NCBI GenBank assembly: GCA_009724975.1
Contig: SRXB01000135.1
Location: 1 to 6,031, forward strand
Direction: 5' to 3'
Source of the DNA: a bacterium
Lineage (GTDB): Bacteria; Desulfobacterota; Deferrisomatia; Deferrisomatales; BM512
Length of the DNA stretch: 6,031 nucleotides
This document shows, in pieces, positions 1 to 4,893 of the stretch (position 1 is its first letter; every line of letters begins with the position of its first letter). Under the pieces are notes generated by a model, which was not told where the DNA came from, did not search any database, and was given only the letters and a program-made list of their open reading frames with translations. Made by a program: the position numbers and the translations under genes.

Positions 1-30
1 AATTTCCCCTCCTTACGCGGGAGCGCAACC

Positions 31-777
31 TTGAAAATAACGGTCATTGGAAGCGGCGGCTGCAAACCGGACCCCGCAAGGGGAGGCCCCTGCCTCCTGG
101 TGGAGGCAGGTGGGTTTAAAATCCTCGTGGATATCGGCCTCGGCGCCCTTGGCGGCATTCTCCGGGCAGGGGTTGAGCCCGCTCAAATCGACGCGATACT
201 TCTCACCCACCATCACCCCGACCATTGCTGCGAACTGATTTCATTCCTCTTCTCCGCGAATTACGCGCCGCCGGTGCGCGAAAGGCCCCTTCTGCTGCTT
301 GGCGGGCCTGGTTTGGTTTTCTTCGTGGAAAAACTAAAAATCCCTTTCGGCCACTGGCTGGACGCCAAAAACTACCAAAGTAGCCTTGTTGAACTGCCCG
401 AGGGCGAGAGCGAGTATCTCGGGGCGCTAAAAATCTCCTCTGGCCCCGCCCGACACATCCCTTCCAGCGTCTCCTTCAGGATATGGGAGGGCGAAAAATC
501 GCTTGCGATAACCGGCGACACCGGCCCCTGCCCGGAACTTGCGCGGTTCGCCGCGAAAGCGGACCTTCTCGTGGCCGAGGCTTCGCTCGCCGACAACCAG
601 AGTTCGGAGGGCCACCTGACGGAAGCGGAAGCGGCGGGACTGGCAAAGGAGGCCGGCGCGAAAAGGCTTTTGCTCACCCATTTGACGACGACCGGCAAAC
701 CTTTCGGGGACGAAGCGCGGGTGATATTCGGGCCAGCCACCCAGGCGGCCTTTGACGGCTTTATCGTCGAACTTTGA
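31..777 (+). CDS. MBL-fold metallo-hydrolase (RNase Z-like branch)
   Basis: A 248-residue metallo-beta-lactamase-fold hydrolase using a TTG start. GGGAG at 19-23 lies 7 nt upstream, and the next residues (KITVIGSGG) match the family's first strand, so the start is credible. The zinc site is complete: the HxHxDH motif lies in THHHPDH (His60, His62, Asp64, His65), His142 is in ARHIPSS, Asp163 is in TGDT, and His217 is in LLLTHL. The segment GHLTEAEAAGLAKEAGAKRLLLTHL (about 194-218) is typical of the ElaC/RNase Z-like and phosphodiesterase-like MBL proteins. The family hydrolyses phosphodiester or similar ester bonds with two metal ions. At 248 residues it is shorter than a typical RNase Z (about 300) and I see no clear exosite insertion, so true tRNA 3' processing is doubtful. 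No signal peptide is seen, so it is probably cytosolic. The substrate cannot be told. It is followed by intergenic DNA, and no U-tract terminator is seen on its own strand. Confidence 0.9.
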   Translation: MKITVIGSGGCKPDPARGGPCLLVEAGGFKILVDIGLGALGGILRAGVEPAQIDAILLTHHHPDHCCELISFLFSANYAPPVRERPLLLLGGPGLVFFVEKLKIPFGHWLDAKNYQSSLVELPEGESEYLGALKISSGPARHIPSSVSFRIWEGEKSLAITGDTGPCPELARFAAKADLLVAEASLADNQSSEGHLTEAEAAGLAKEAGAKRLLLTHLTTTGKPFGDEARVIFGPATQAAFDGFIVEL

Positions 778-797
778 AGCGCGCCCGGATTTTGGGC

Positions 798-826
798 AAA
801 AAAAGGCCCCCTGGGGTTAGGGGGCT
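798..826 (-). terminator. Rho-independent terminator on the minus strand
   Basis: Read on the minus strand, a perfect 7-bp G+C-rich stem (plus-strand arms 806-812 and 819-825, loop of 6 at 813-818) is followed by seven consecutive T (plus-strand A-run 798-804). On the plus strand the hairpin is not followed by a T-run, so it is oriented to stop leftward transcription. It lies about 200 bp beyond the stop of the nearest minus-strand gene but only about 80 nt beyond the sigma-54 start site, so it fits best as the end of the predicted small RNA. It may also catch readthrough from the ATPase operon. Confidence 0.8.
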
Positions 827-905
827 GGGGAAGAGGTCTCGCATTGCGAGCCCTGGCAAAGAATTTGGTTGCTTGTTCAACGGGTTTCCTGCCGCCCGTC
901 TCGCT
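798..905 (-). ncRNA. Candidate sigma-54-dependent small RNA, about 108 nt
   Basis: Predicted from architecture, not homology. If C917 of the -12 element is position -12, transcription starts at about A905 and runs left to the terminator U-run at 798-804. From 5' to 3' the RNA would contain three hairpins. Hairpin 1 pairs plus-strand 880-884 with 895-899 (ACGGG/CCCGT, 10-nt loop). Hairpin 2 pairs 838-842 with 846-850 (CTCGC/GCGAG, 3-nt loop), extendable past one mismatch by two GC pairs. The third is the 7-bp terminator hairpin. Between hairpins 1 and 2 is an unpaired A-rich linker (GAACAAGCAACCAAA, about 877 to 863) resembling the A-rich motifs bound by the Hfq distal face. No convincing reading frame fits: the only start with a Shine-Dalgarno-like sequence (TTG at 880) reads straight through the terminator. 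It does not look like SRP RNA, 6S RNA or tmRNA. Known sigma-54-driven bacterial sRNAs include CrcZ and GlmY, but I see no sequence similarity that would justify either name. Confidence 0.55.
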
Positions 906-915
906 TTATAAATAA

Positions 916-931
916 AGCAATAGGCGTGCCA
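916..931 (-). promoter_or_regulatory. Sigma-54 (RpoN) -24/-12 promoter, minus strand
   Basis: The minus strand reads TGGCACG (931-925), CCTA, TTGCT (920-916). This matches the consensus TGGCACG-N4-TTGC(A/T) at every defined position, and the preceding base is T, also preferred. Spacing between the GG and GC elements is exact. It lies in intergenic DNA and points left, away from the ATPase operon, towards the terminator at 798-826 with no coding gene in between. Sigma-54 promoters require an ATP-dependent enhancer-binding protein, so the transcript is expected to be conditional. Confidence 0.75.
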
Positions 932-974
932 ACTTTAAAAAGCCCAATTTTAGCGGATTTTTTGAGGCGCGGCT

Positions 975-1011
975 TGCGCGAGTGGGTGAAATGCCCCAGC
1001 GAGTCGGCGCA
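975..1011. promoter_or_regulatory. Interrupted inverted repeat upstream of the sigma-54 promoter
   Basis: Arms TGCGC (975-979) and GCGCA (1007-1011) flank a second inverted pair TGGG (983-986) and CCCA (995-998), and GCGAGT occurs twice (978-983 and 999-1004). The block lies about 70-106 bp upstream of the predicted start at 905, within the range where enhancer-binding proteins bind. The arms are short and the two pairs do not share a centre, so this is only a candidate upstream activator site. The rest of 932-1026 shows nothing else I can support. Confidence 0.2.
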
Positions 1012-1026
1012 TTTTGGTTATTTGAC

Positions 1027-1269
1027 CTATGGCGGAAGGGGCTTTTGCCTCTCTCGGGTCAAGACAATCAGCGTGTCGGACTCTCCCTCCCCCTCGCCGA
1101 AACACTCGTTGCAGGAATCGGCCAATTCAAAATCGGCAATGGGAAGAGCTACCGCTTCGAAACCCAGCTTCTCGTAATCAAGGCATATCTCTTTGGCACG
1201 CTTTGGGGAAGCGGTATTCCTGACGCGCCAGCCGAGGGCTTCAAAATCAGCCGGTTTCCTTCTCTTCAC
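1027..1269 (-). CDS. Small uncharacterised CxxC protein coupled to the activator ATPases
   Basis: An 80-residue protein I do not recognise. Its GTG start at 1269 overlaps the TGA stop of the BzdQ-like gene by 4 nt (GTGA), a classic translational-coupling junction that supports it as a real gene and as last in the operon. The sequence suggests a compact alpha/beta fold: strand WRVRNTA (14-20), helix SPKRAKEICLDYEKLGFEA (21-39), strand VALPI (40-44), then DSCNECF with Cys53 and Cys56 as a CxxC pair, an acidic glycine-rich turn, and strand DTLIVLTR (65-72). A single CxxC could bind metal in a dimer, be redox active, or be structural. No signal peptide or membrane segment is present, so it should be cytosolic. 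Its position suggests a role with the ATPase pair, but that is inference. A TAG stop at 1029-1027 ends it. Confidence 0.75.
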   Translation of the reverse strand: MKRRKPADFEALGWRVRNTASPKRAKEICLDYEKLGFEAVALPIADFELADSCNECFGEGEGESDTLIVLTRERQKPLPP

Positions 1270-2144
1270 GCCGAAGCCCGCTCTTTAAGATAAAAATCGC
1301 GCGCGAAGAGGGCCGCCCCAAGGGCGCCGGCTATCTGCGCGTCGTGCGGCAGCGCCGCCGACTCCACACCCACCAGCTTCTCTATCCTCTTCACCACGCC
1401 CTGGTTTTTCGAGATTCCTCCGGTGATGACGAACCGCTCCTCCACCCCCATCCTGCGAAGCATCATCGAAACCCGCTCGGCCATTGCGCGAAGATAGGAG
1501 GCGATGACCATGTTTTTGCTCCACCCCTCCTTCAGCCGCGCCATCGCCTCGCTACGGGCGAAAACCACGCAGATGTCGGAGACCGCCGGGGGCTCTTCGT
1601 CAATCTCGAAAGAGAGCGCCCCCATCTCCATTATCGAAACTCCGAGGAGGTCTGCTATGACCTCTATCCCTCGGCCCGTTCCAGCGGCGCACTTGTCGTT
1701 CATCAAAAAATCGGTCACTCGGCCAGCGGCGTCGATTTTGATTACCTTCAGGTCCTGCCCGCCCATATCCAATATCGTCCGCACCGAGGGTCCGCCCATA
1801 TAGTGGGCTCCCTTGCCATGGCAGGCAATCTCGGTAACGGTCTTGTGGGGGAAGGGAAGGTTGACGCGCCCATAGCCGGTGCCGACGATTAGGTGAAGCG
1901 ACTGGAGAGAGAGCCCGGCGACCTTCAGCGCGCCGTCAAGGGCCGCTTTTGCCGAAAGGGGGGAGCTGCTGCCGGTGCGGATCGTCGAGGAAGCGAAAAG
2001 TTTCCCGTCAAGGCAGATGACCGCCTCGGAACTTACGCTCCCCACGTCTATTCCGGCGCTTATTACTTTAGCCCGCGAGGGATTTTGCCCGGGGTCGACC
2101 CAACTGCCCTCGCTCCAGCGCCAATATTCCTCTTTTCTATCCAT
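1266..2144 (-). CDS. BzdQ/BcrD-like activator ATPase (CoA-enzyme activase)
   Basis: A 292-residue ASKHA-fold ATPase of the BadF/BadG/BcrA/BcrD family. Activators of this family hydrolyse ATP to push a low-potential electron from ferredoxin through a subunit-bridging [4Fe-4S] cluster into a 2-hydroxyacyl-CoA dehydratase or benzoyl-CoA reductase. All signatures are present: GIDVGS (31-36, phosphate 1), GTGYGR (88-93), EIACHGKGA (105-113), ILDMGGQD (124-131, phosphate 2), NDKCAAGTGR (149-158) with cluster Cys152, ICVVFARSE (191-199) with Cys192, GGISKN (242-247), and PHDAQIAGALGAALFA near the C-terminus. The N-terminal extension (EYWRW, SWVDP) and the VISAGIDVGSVSSEAVI segment resemble, from memory, the Q subunit of bzd-type benzoyl-CoA reductase. 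The ATG start directly abuts the upstream TGA (2147-2145), so it is translationally coupled to the BzdP-like gene, its probable heterodimer partner. Cytosolic. The physiological substrate system is unknown because no dehydratase or reductase gene is in view. Confidence 0.9.
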   Translation of the reverse strand: MDRKEEYWRWSEGSWVDPGQNPSRAKVISAGIDVGSVSSEAVICLDGKLFASSTIRTGSSSPLSAKAALDGALKVAGLSLQSLHLIVGTGYGRVNLPFPHKTVTEIACHGKGAHYMGGPSVRTILDMGGQDLKVIKIDAAGRVTDFLMNDKCAAGTGRGIEVIADLLGVSIMEMGALSFEIDEEPPAVSDICVVFARSEAMARLKEGWSKNMVIASYLRAMAERVSMMLRRMGVEERFVITGGISKNQGVVKRIEKLVGVESAALPHDAQIAGALGAALFARDFYLKERASA

Positions 2145-2933
2145 TCAAGAGCCTTTTTGGGCTTTTCTCAAAGCCGCCAACGCCGCGCCAAGGGCGCCGG
2201 TTGAAGCTGGCTCATCAGGGACGATAAGCCGAGCGCCGCCAAGATGCCTGAAAACAGCTTCGCGCATAGCCGGACTTTGCGCCGCGCCGCCAAAAAAGGC
2301 CGCTTCGCCGAAGTCACCCAGTTTCTTGAGCAGCCCCGAGGCTTTTTGGGCGATCATATCGTGTATCGCCCAGGCGATATCCTCCCTCGGTATGTTCTGG
2401 TGTATCAGCCCCACAACCTCCGACTCGGCGAAGACCGCGCACCGCGAGTTGAGCCGAAGTTCGCCGCTTCCCCCAAGACCCGCCGCGCCGAATTCGCCGA
2501 TTGTCATCGAAAGGGCACGCGCCATCGCCTCCATGAAAGCTCCCGAGCCGGAGGCGCACTTGTCGTTGACCAGAATATCCAGCGCCCTCCCCGCGCCGTC
2601 GGTCAATACCGCCCTAATCTCCTCGGCCCCCACCTCCAAGGCGACCCTGACGCCGGGGTAAAGATGAGCCAGTGCGAGCGCCGCCGCGGAACCGTCGGTC
2701 AATTTGAGCGCTGGGAGAGGGAACGCCCCCCTGCCGACTCCGGTGACCGCCACCGCGGCCTCCCCTACGCGAAAGCCGAGCGCCGAAAGTTCTTTTTCCA
2801 GGGCAAAGGCGGCCTGAGCGGCGCCATCTCCCGCCCCGAAAACACTCAGAAGCTCCCCATCGGGTGAAAGGACCACCCCCTTGGCCGTCCTGCTCCCGAT
2901 ATCCAGCCCCGCGAAAATTTTTTTCTCACTCAA
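2145..2933 (-). CDS. BzdP-like activator ATPase, divergent partner subunit
   Basis: A 262-residue protein of the same BadF/BcrA-type ASKHA family. Start is TTG at 2933, supported by GGAG (2944-2941) 7 nt upstream and by MSEKKIFAGLDIGS reaching the phosphate-1 motif at the usual distance. It keeps AGLDIGSRT (8-16), TGVGRG (64-69), NDKCASGSG (123-131) with Cys126, NSRCAVFAESE (162-172) with Cys165, and TGALGAALAAL near the end. So it has both cluster cysteines and can contribute two ligands to a shared [4Fe-4S] centre. Two signatures are changed. The phosphate-2 motif, normally GGQD, reads VGAEEI (101-106), and the ExxCHA segment is replaced by KLTDGSAAALALAH (77-90). ATP turnover by this subunit may therefore be weak or different. 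Its TTG start lies inside the end of the protease gene (8-nt overlap), and its stop abuts the next ATG. The asymmetric pair recalls BzdP/BzdQ or BcrA/BcrD heterodimers. Assignment to the family is firm; assignment to P is by context. Confidence 0.88.
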   Translation of the reverse strand: MSEKKIFAGLDIGSRTAKGVVLSPDGELLSVFGAGDGAAQAAFALEKELSALGFRVGEAAVAVTGVGRGAFPLPALKLTDGSAAALALAHLYPGVRVALEVGAEEIRAVLTDGAGRALDILVNDKCASGSGAFMEAMARALSMTIGEFGAAGLGGSGELRLNSRCAVFAESEVVGLIHQNIPREDIAWAIHDMIAQKASGLLKKLGDFGEAAFFGGAAQSPAMREAVFRHLGGARLIVPDEPASTGALGAALAALRKAQKGS

Positions 2934-3297
2934 GGCCCATCTCCGAAAGTTCCTCCTCGGAAAAACCGAAATGATGGCCTATTTCGTGGATAATTGTATC
3001 CCTCACGGCCTTCTTCACGCTCTCTCCGGTTTCGGAGCAGTGGTATTCAATGGCGCGTTTATATAGTAAGATTTCGTCCGGGAAAACCACGGTGTCGGAA
3101 AAACTCCTGTCAAGGAGGGACTGCCCCTGGTAAAGCCCCAAAAGCTCAAGGTCGTCCTCAAGCCCCATCTCCTCCATGATATCTTCGTCTGGGGCGTCCT
3201 GGACGATTACCGCGACGTTCAAAAGGCGTTCGGCTATCGAATCCGGAAGAGAATCCATCGCTTCGGCGACCATGCGCCGGAATTCTTTGTCATTCAT
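2926..3297 (-). CDS. Small zincin-like metallopeptidase (HExGHHFG)
   Basis: A 123-residue protein of the zincin-like metallopeptidase family (DUF1025/PF06262 type). Numbered from ATG3297, it starts NDKEFRRMVAEAMDSLPDSI, the family's usual N-terminus, followed by the NVAVIVQDAP strand, an acidic stretch, LLGLYQG, the FPDEILLYKRAIE segment, and near the C-terminus the zinc site HEIGHHFG (His104, Glu105, His108, His109). I chose ATG at 3297 because it matches family length. A TTG seven codons upstream (3318) would add MILSSKR and cannot be excluded; neither has a good Shine-Dalgarno sequence. No signal peptide, so cytosolic. The family's substrates are largely unknown. It is first in the minus operon and overlaps the next gene by 8 nt, so it is co-expressed with the ATPases, perhaps by genome economy rather than shared function. 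Confidence 0.88.
   Translation of the reverse strand: MNDKEFRRMVAEAMDSLPDSIAERLLNVAVIVQDAPDEDIMEEMGLEDDLELLGLYQGQSLLDRSFSDTVVFPDEILLYKRAIEYHCSETGESVKKAVRDTIIHEIGHHFGFSEEELSEMGLE
2941..2944 (-). promoter_or_regulatory. Ribosome binding site deciding the TTG start of the BzdP-like gene
   Basis: Minus-strand GGAG at 2944-2941, inside the end of the protease gene, is 7 nt before TTG2933. It is the best Shine-Dalgarno match near that start, and no ATG in frame lies before the GLDIGS motif. Confidence 0.6.
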
Positions 3298-3315
3298 GCG
3301 CTTCGAGGATAAAAT
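3287..3315 (+). promoter_or_regulatory. Sigma-70-type promoter for the lipoprotein-trxB-phosphoesterase operon
   Basis: TTGTCA (3287-3292), 17 nt, TAAAAT (3310-3315): five of six matches in each box with ideal spacing. Transcription would start near 3322, giving a leader of about 39 nt with the Shine-Dalgarno sequence at 3347-3352. It overlaps the 5' end of the divergent protease gene. Its -10 box shares two bases with the -10 of the candidate minus-strand promoter. Confidence 0.5.
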
Positions 3316-3334
3316 CAATTGCGTCTCTGGTCAA
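3306..3334 (-). promoter_or_regulatory. Candidate sigma-70-type promoter for the protease-ATPase operon
   Basis: On the minus strand TTGACC (3334-3329), 17 nt, TATCCT (3311-3306): five of six and four of six matches. A start site near 3299 would leave only about 2 nt before ATG3297, so the mRNA would be practically leaderless, and the alternative TTG at 3318 would lie outside the transcript. The weak -10 and absent leader keep confidence low. The true promoter could lie further right, inside the lipoprotein gene. Confidence 0.3.
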
Positions 3335-3346
3335 TGAGAGGGTTAA

Positions 3347-3352
3347 AAGGAG
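3347..3352 (+). promoter_or_regulatory. Shine-Dalgarno sequence fixing the lipoprotein start
   Basis: AAGGAG, 8 nt before ATG3361. It rules out the longer in-frame TTG at 3319, which would put charged, non-signal-like residues (MRLWSMRGLKGDWE) before the signal peptide and has no comparable site. Confidence 0.75.
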
Positions 3353-3360
3353 ATTGGGAA

Positions 3361-3966
3361 ATGAAGAGGCCTTCCTTTGTTTTTGCGCTAGCGGCGCTTT
3401 TATTGTCGGCATGCGCCACCACCGGCCCCCTGACCTTGGCGCCCGCCCGCACCGGCGCGGCGGTGGTGAACGGCGGAGCCGCCGGAAGGTGGTTCATGTG
3501 GGTTGACGATATCGCCGACCTTCGCGGCGCGCCGACCCCTGCGTGGTTCGGGGATCTGGATCAGCGCTTCAAAGCGGAAAACGCGCCAGCGTACCTGACG
3601 CCGGAGCCCGCGGCCTACATCAAGGAAAACCTGAAAAGAATGCTTCTGGACGCGGGGCTTGAGGCCTCTTCAAGGGAGGCGGCCAAAATAATCCTCAAAA
3701 TCGAGCTCATAAAATTCAACGCCACCCGCGACTCCACGGGGCTGGCCGACGAGCTTACCGTTTCGGTCGATTACAAGGCCACCTTCCAGAAGCCCTCCGG
3801 AGAGATCATAGGAACCAGCCGCGTGCCAGGCGTTAGGACCCTCAAAACCGCGGCGGGCAACGCCGCCGACCTTGAGGAGATGACCCGCGACGTGGTAAAG
3901 GCCAGCCTGGAGGCTCTCTCCTCCTCGGACACCTTCAAAGGCGCGCTTTCGGCTGGCGGCCAGTAG
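3361..3966 (+). CDS. YajG-like outer-membrane or periplasmic lipoprotein
   Basis: A 201-residue predicted lipoprotein. The signal peptide is clear: MKR, a hydrophobic core (FVFALAALLLSA) and a lipobox LSAC with Cys18 as the lipidated residue. Residues 19-21 (ATT) carry no aspartate at +2, so outer-membrane sorting would be expected if the host follows the enterobacterial rule. The mature part has a low-complexity N-terminus, then a domain from about 75: YIKENLKRMLLDAGLEAS, a strand ILKIELIKFNATR, an ADELTVSVDYKATFQKPSGEIIGTSRV sheet region, and a C-terminal helix LEEMTRDVVKASLEALSSSDTFKGAL. This order (helix ending in a glycine turn, long strands, NG-type turn, C-terminal helix with a conserved Asp) resembles YajG (lipoprotein_16), but the match is by pattern only. 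Function of that family is unknown. It is first in the plus operon; trxB follows after 9 nt. Confidence 0.85.
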   Translation: MKRPSFVFALAALLLSACATTGPLTLAPARTGAAVVNGGAAGRWFMWVDDIADLRGAPTPAWFGDLDQRFKAENAPAYLTPEPAAYIKENLKRMLLDAGLEASSREAAKIILKIELIKFNATRDSTGLADELTVSVDYKATFQKPSGEIIGTSRVPGVRTLKTAAGNAADLEEMTRDVVKASLEALSSSDTFKGALSAGGQ

Positions 3967-3975
3967 GAGAGGGAG

Positions 3976-4893
3976 ATGCAATACGACGCGATAATAATCG
4001 GCGCGGGTCCGGCGGGGCTCACCGCAGGCCTTTACCTTGCGCGGGCCAGCAAAAAAGTCCTGTGCCTGGAGCAGGGGCGCACCGGCGGCCAGATAGCCAC
4101 CACCAACCACCTTGAAAACTACCCGGGCTTCCCCGAGGGGATATCGGGCCCGGAGCTGATGGACGCTTTTGAGCGGCAGGCCAAGAATTTCGGCCTTGAG
4201 ATGATGAACGGGCGGGTCGACGGCTTTCGGGACGGCGGCGAGTTCAAGGAAGTTTCAATCTCGGGCTTTCCCTTTACGGCCAAGGTGGTTATCGTCGCGA
4301 CGGGCCTCGTCCAAAAGCTGGGGGTTCCGGGCGAAGAGGAGTTCCTCGGAAGGGGGGTCTCCTACTGCGCCACCTGCGACGGCGCGCTTTACCGCGAAAG
4401 ACCGGTGGCGGTCACGGGCACCTCGGATTGGGCGGTCGAGGAGGCGCTCTTTCTCACCCGCTTCGCCTCAAGGGTTTACGTTGTCACTCAACTTGTATCC
4501 TTCAACCCCGAGGACGAAGAAGGCAAGTCCCTGCTGGCGAAGGAAAACGTGGAGCTGGTGACGGCGGCCACGCCTTTGGAAATCCTTGGCGACATGCGCG
4601 GGGTCAACAGCCTGGTTATAAAAACCCCTGAGGGGGACAAAACCCTTTTCGTCGACGGAGTATTCATCTTCTCGGGCAAAAAAAGGCCCGGAACGGAATT
4701 TCTTGCGGGGCTTGTCAATCTTGATGCGGCTGGCTACGTGGTAACCGACGAAAACTGCGAGACATCGCTCCGGGGGGTTTACGCCATAGGCGACGTGAGG
4801 CGGCCCAAGTTCAGGCAGGTAGCCACAGCTGTCGGCGACGGGGCGATAGCGGGAATGGATTGTCTGCGCCACCTGAGGGCCAAAGCTCAGTGA
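3976..4893 (+). CDS. trxB: Thioredoxin-reductase-like flavoprotein with altered NADPH site
   Basis: A 305-residue, full-length TrxB-type pyridine-nucleotide-disulfide oxidoreductase. The ATG start has GGAG at 3966-3969, 6 nt upstream. FAD elements are intact: GAGPAG (9-14), the GGQI...ENYPGFP segment (37-53), ATG (108-110), GVYAIGDV (267-274) and RQVATAVGDGAIA (280-292). The redox-active disulfide is Cys131-Ala-Thr-Cys134 followed by DG, as in bacterial thioredoxin reductases. The NADPH domain is unusual. The expected GGG(D/N)SAxEEA reads GTSDWAVEEA (148-157), and the HRRxxxR motif that grips the 2'-phosphate is missing; the equivalent strand reads VYVVTQLVSFNPEDEEGK (167-184). Known enzymes with such losses include ferredoxin-dependent flavin thioredoxin reductases of clostridia and the related DFTR type, so the donor here may not be NADPH. 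It should reduce a thioredoxin-like protein in the cytosol. The downstream phosphoesterase start overlaps its stop (GTGA). Confidence 0.88.
   Translation: MQYDAIIIGAGPAGLTAGLYLARASKKVLCLEQGRTGGQIATTNHLENYPGFPEGISGPELMDAFERQAKNFGLEMMNGRVDGFRDGGEFKEVSISGFPFTAKVVIVATGLVQKLGVPGEEEFLGRGVSYCATCDGALYRERPVAVTGTSDWAVEEALFLTRFASRVYVVTQLVSFNPEDEEGKSLLAKENVELVTAATPLEILGDMRGVNSLVIKTPEGDKTLFVDGVFIFSGKKRPGTEFLAGLVNLDAAGYVVTDENCETSLRGVYAIGDVRRPKFRQVATAVGDGAIAGMDCLRHLRAKAQ

Noticed and set aside
761..880. Possible leader peptide from TTG880 (preceded by AGGAA) inside the candidate small RNA
   Set aside because: The frame runs through the terminator hairpin and U-run before reaching a stop, so it would not be translated from the terminated RNA.
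798..905. SRP RNA, 6S RNA or tmRNA as identity of the candidate RNA
   Set aside because: The conserved SRP tetraloop domain, the 6S open-complex bulge and any tRNA-like end are not visible, and these housekeeping RNAs would not be expected from a sigma-54 promoter.
936..962. A/T-rich near-hairpin as terminator of the protease-ATPase operon
   Set aside because: Stem pairing is mostly A-T with few GC pairs and an internal mismatch, and it is not followed by a further U-run, so it does not qualify as an intrinsic terminator.
869..1293. Plus-strand open frames of about 100 residues across 869-1177 and 982-1293
   Set aside because: They overlap the coupled minus-strand CxxC gene and the sigma-54 promoter, have compositionally odd proteins rich in Ser, Pro and Arg, and no good ribosome site.
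1344..2867. Long plus-strand frames opposite the two ATPase genes (1344-1892, 1975-2661, 2244-2867)
   Set aside because: They are antisense shadows of GC-rich genes whose minus-strand products carry unmistakable family motifs.
3319..3360. Longer start (TTG3319) for the lipoprotein
   Set aside because: The strong Shine-Dalgarno sequence at 3347-3352 and the signal peptide starting at ATG3361 fix the later start.
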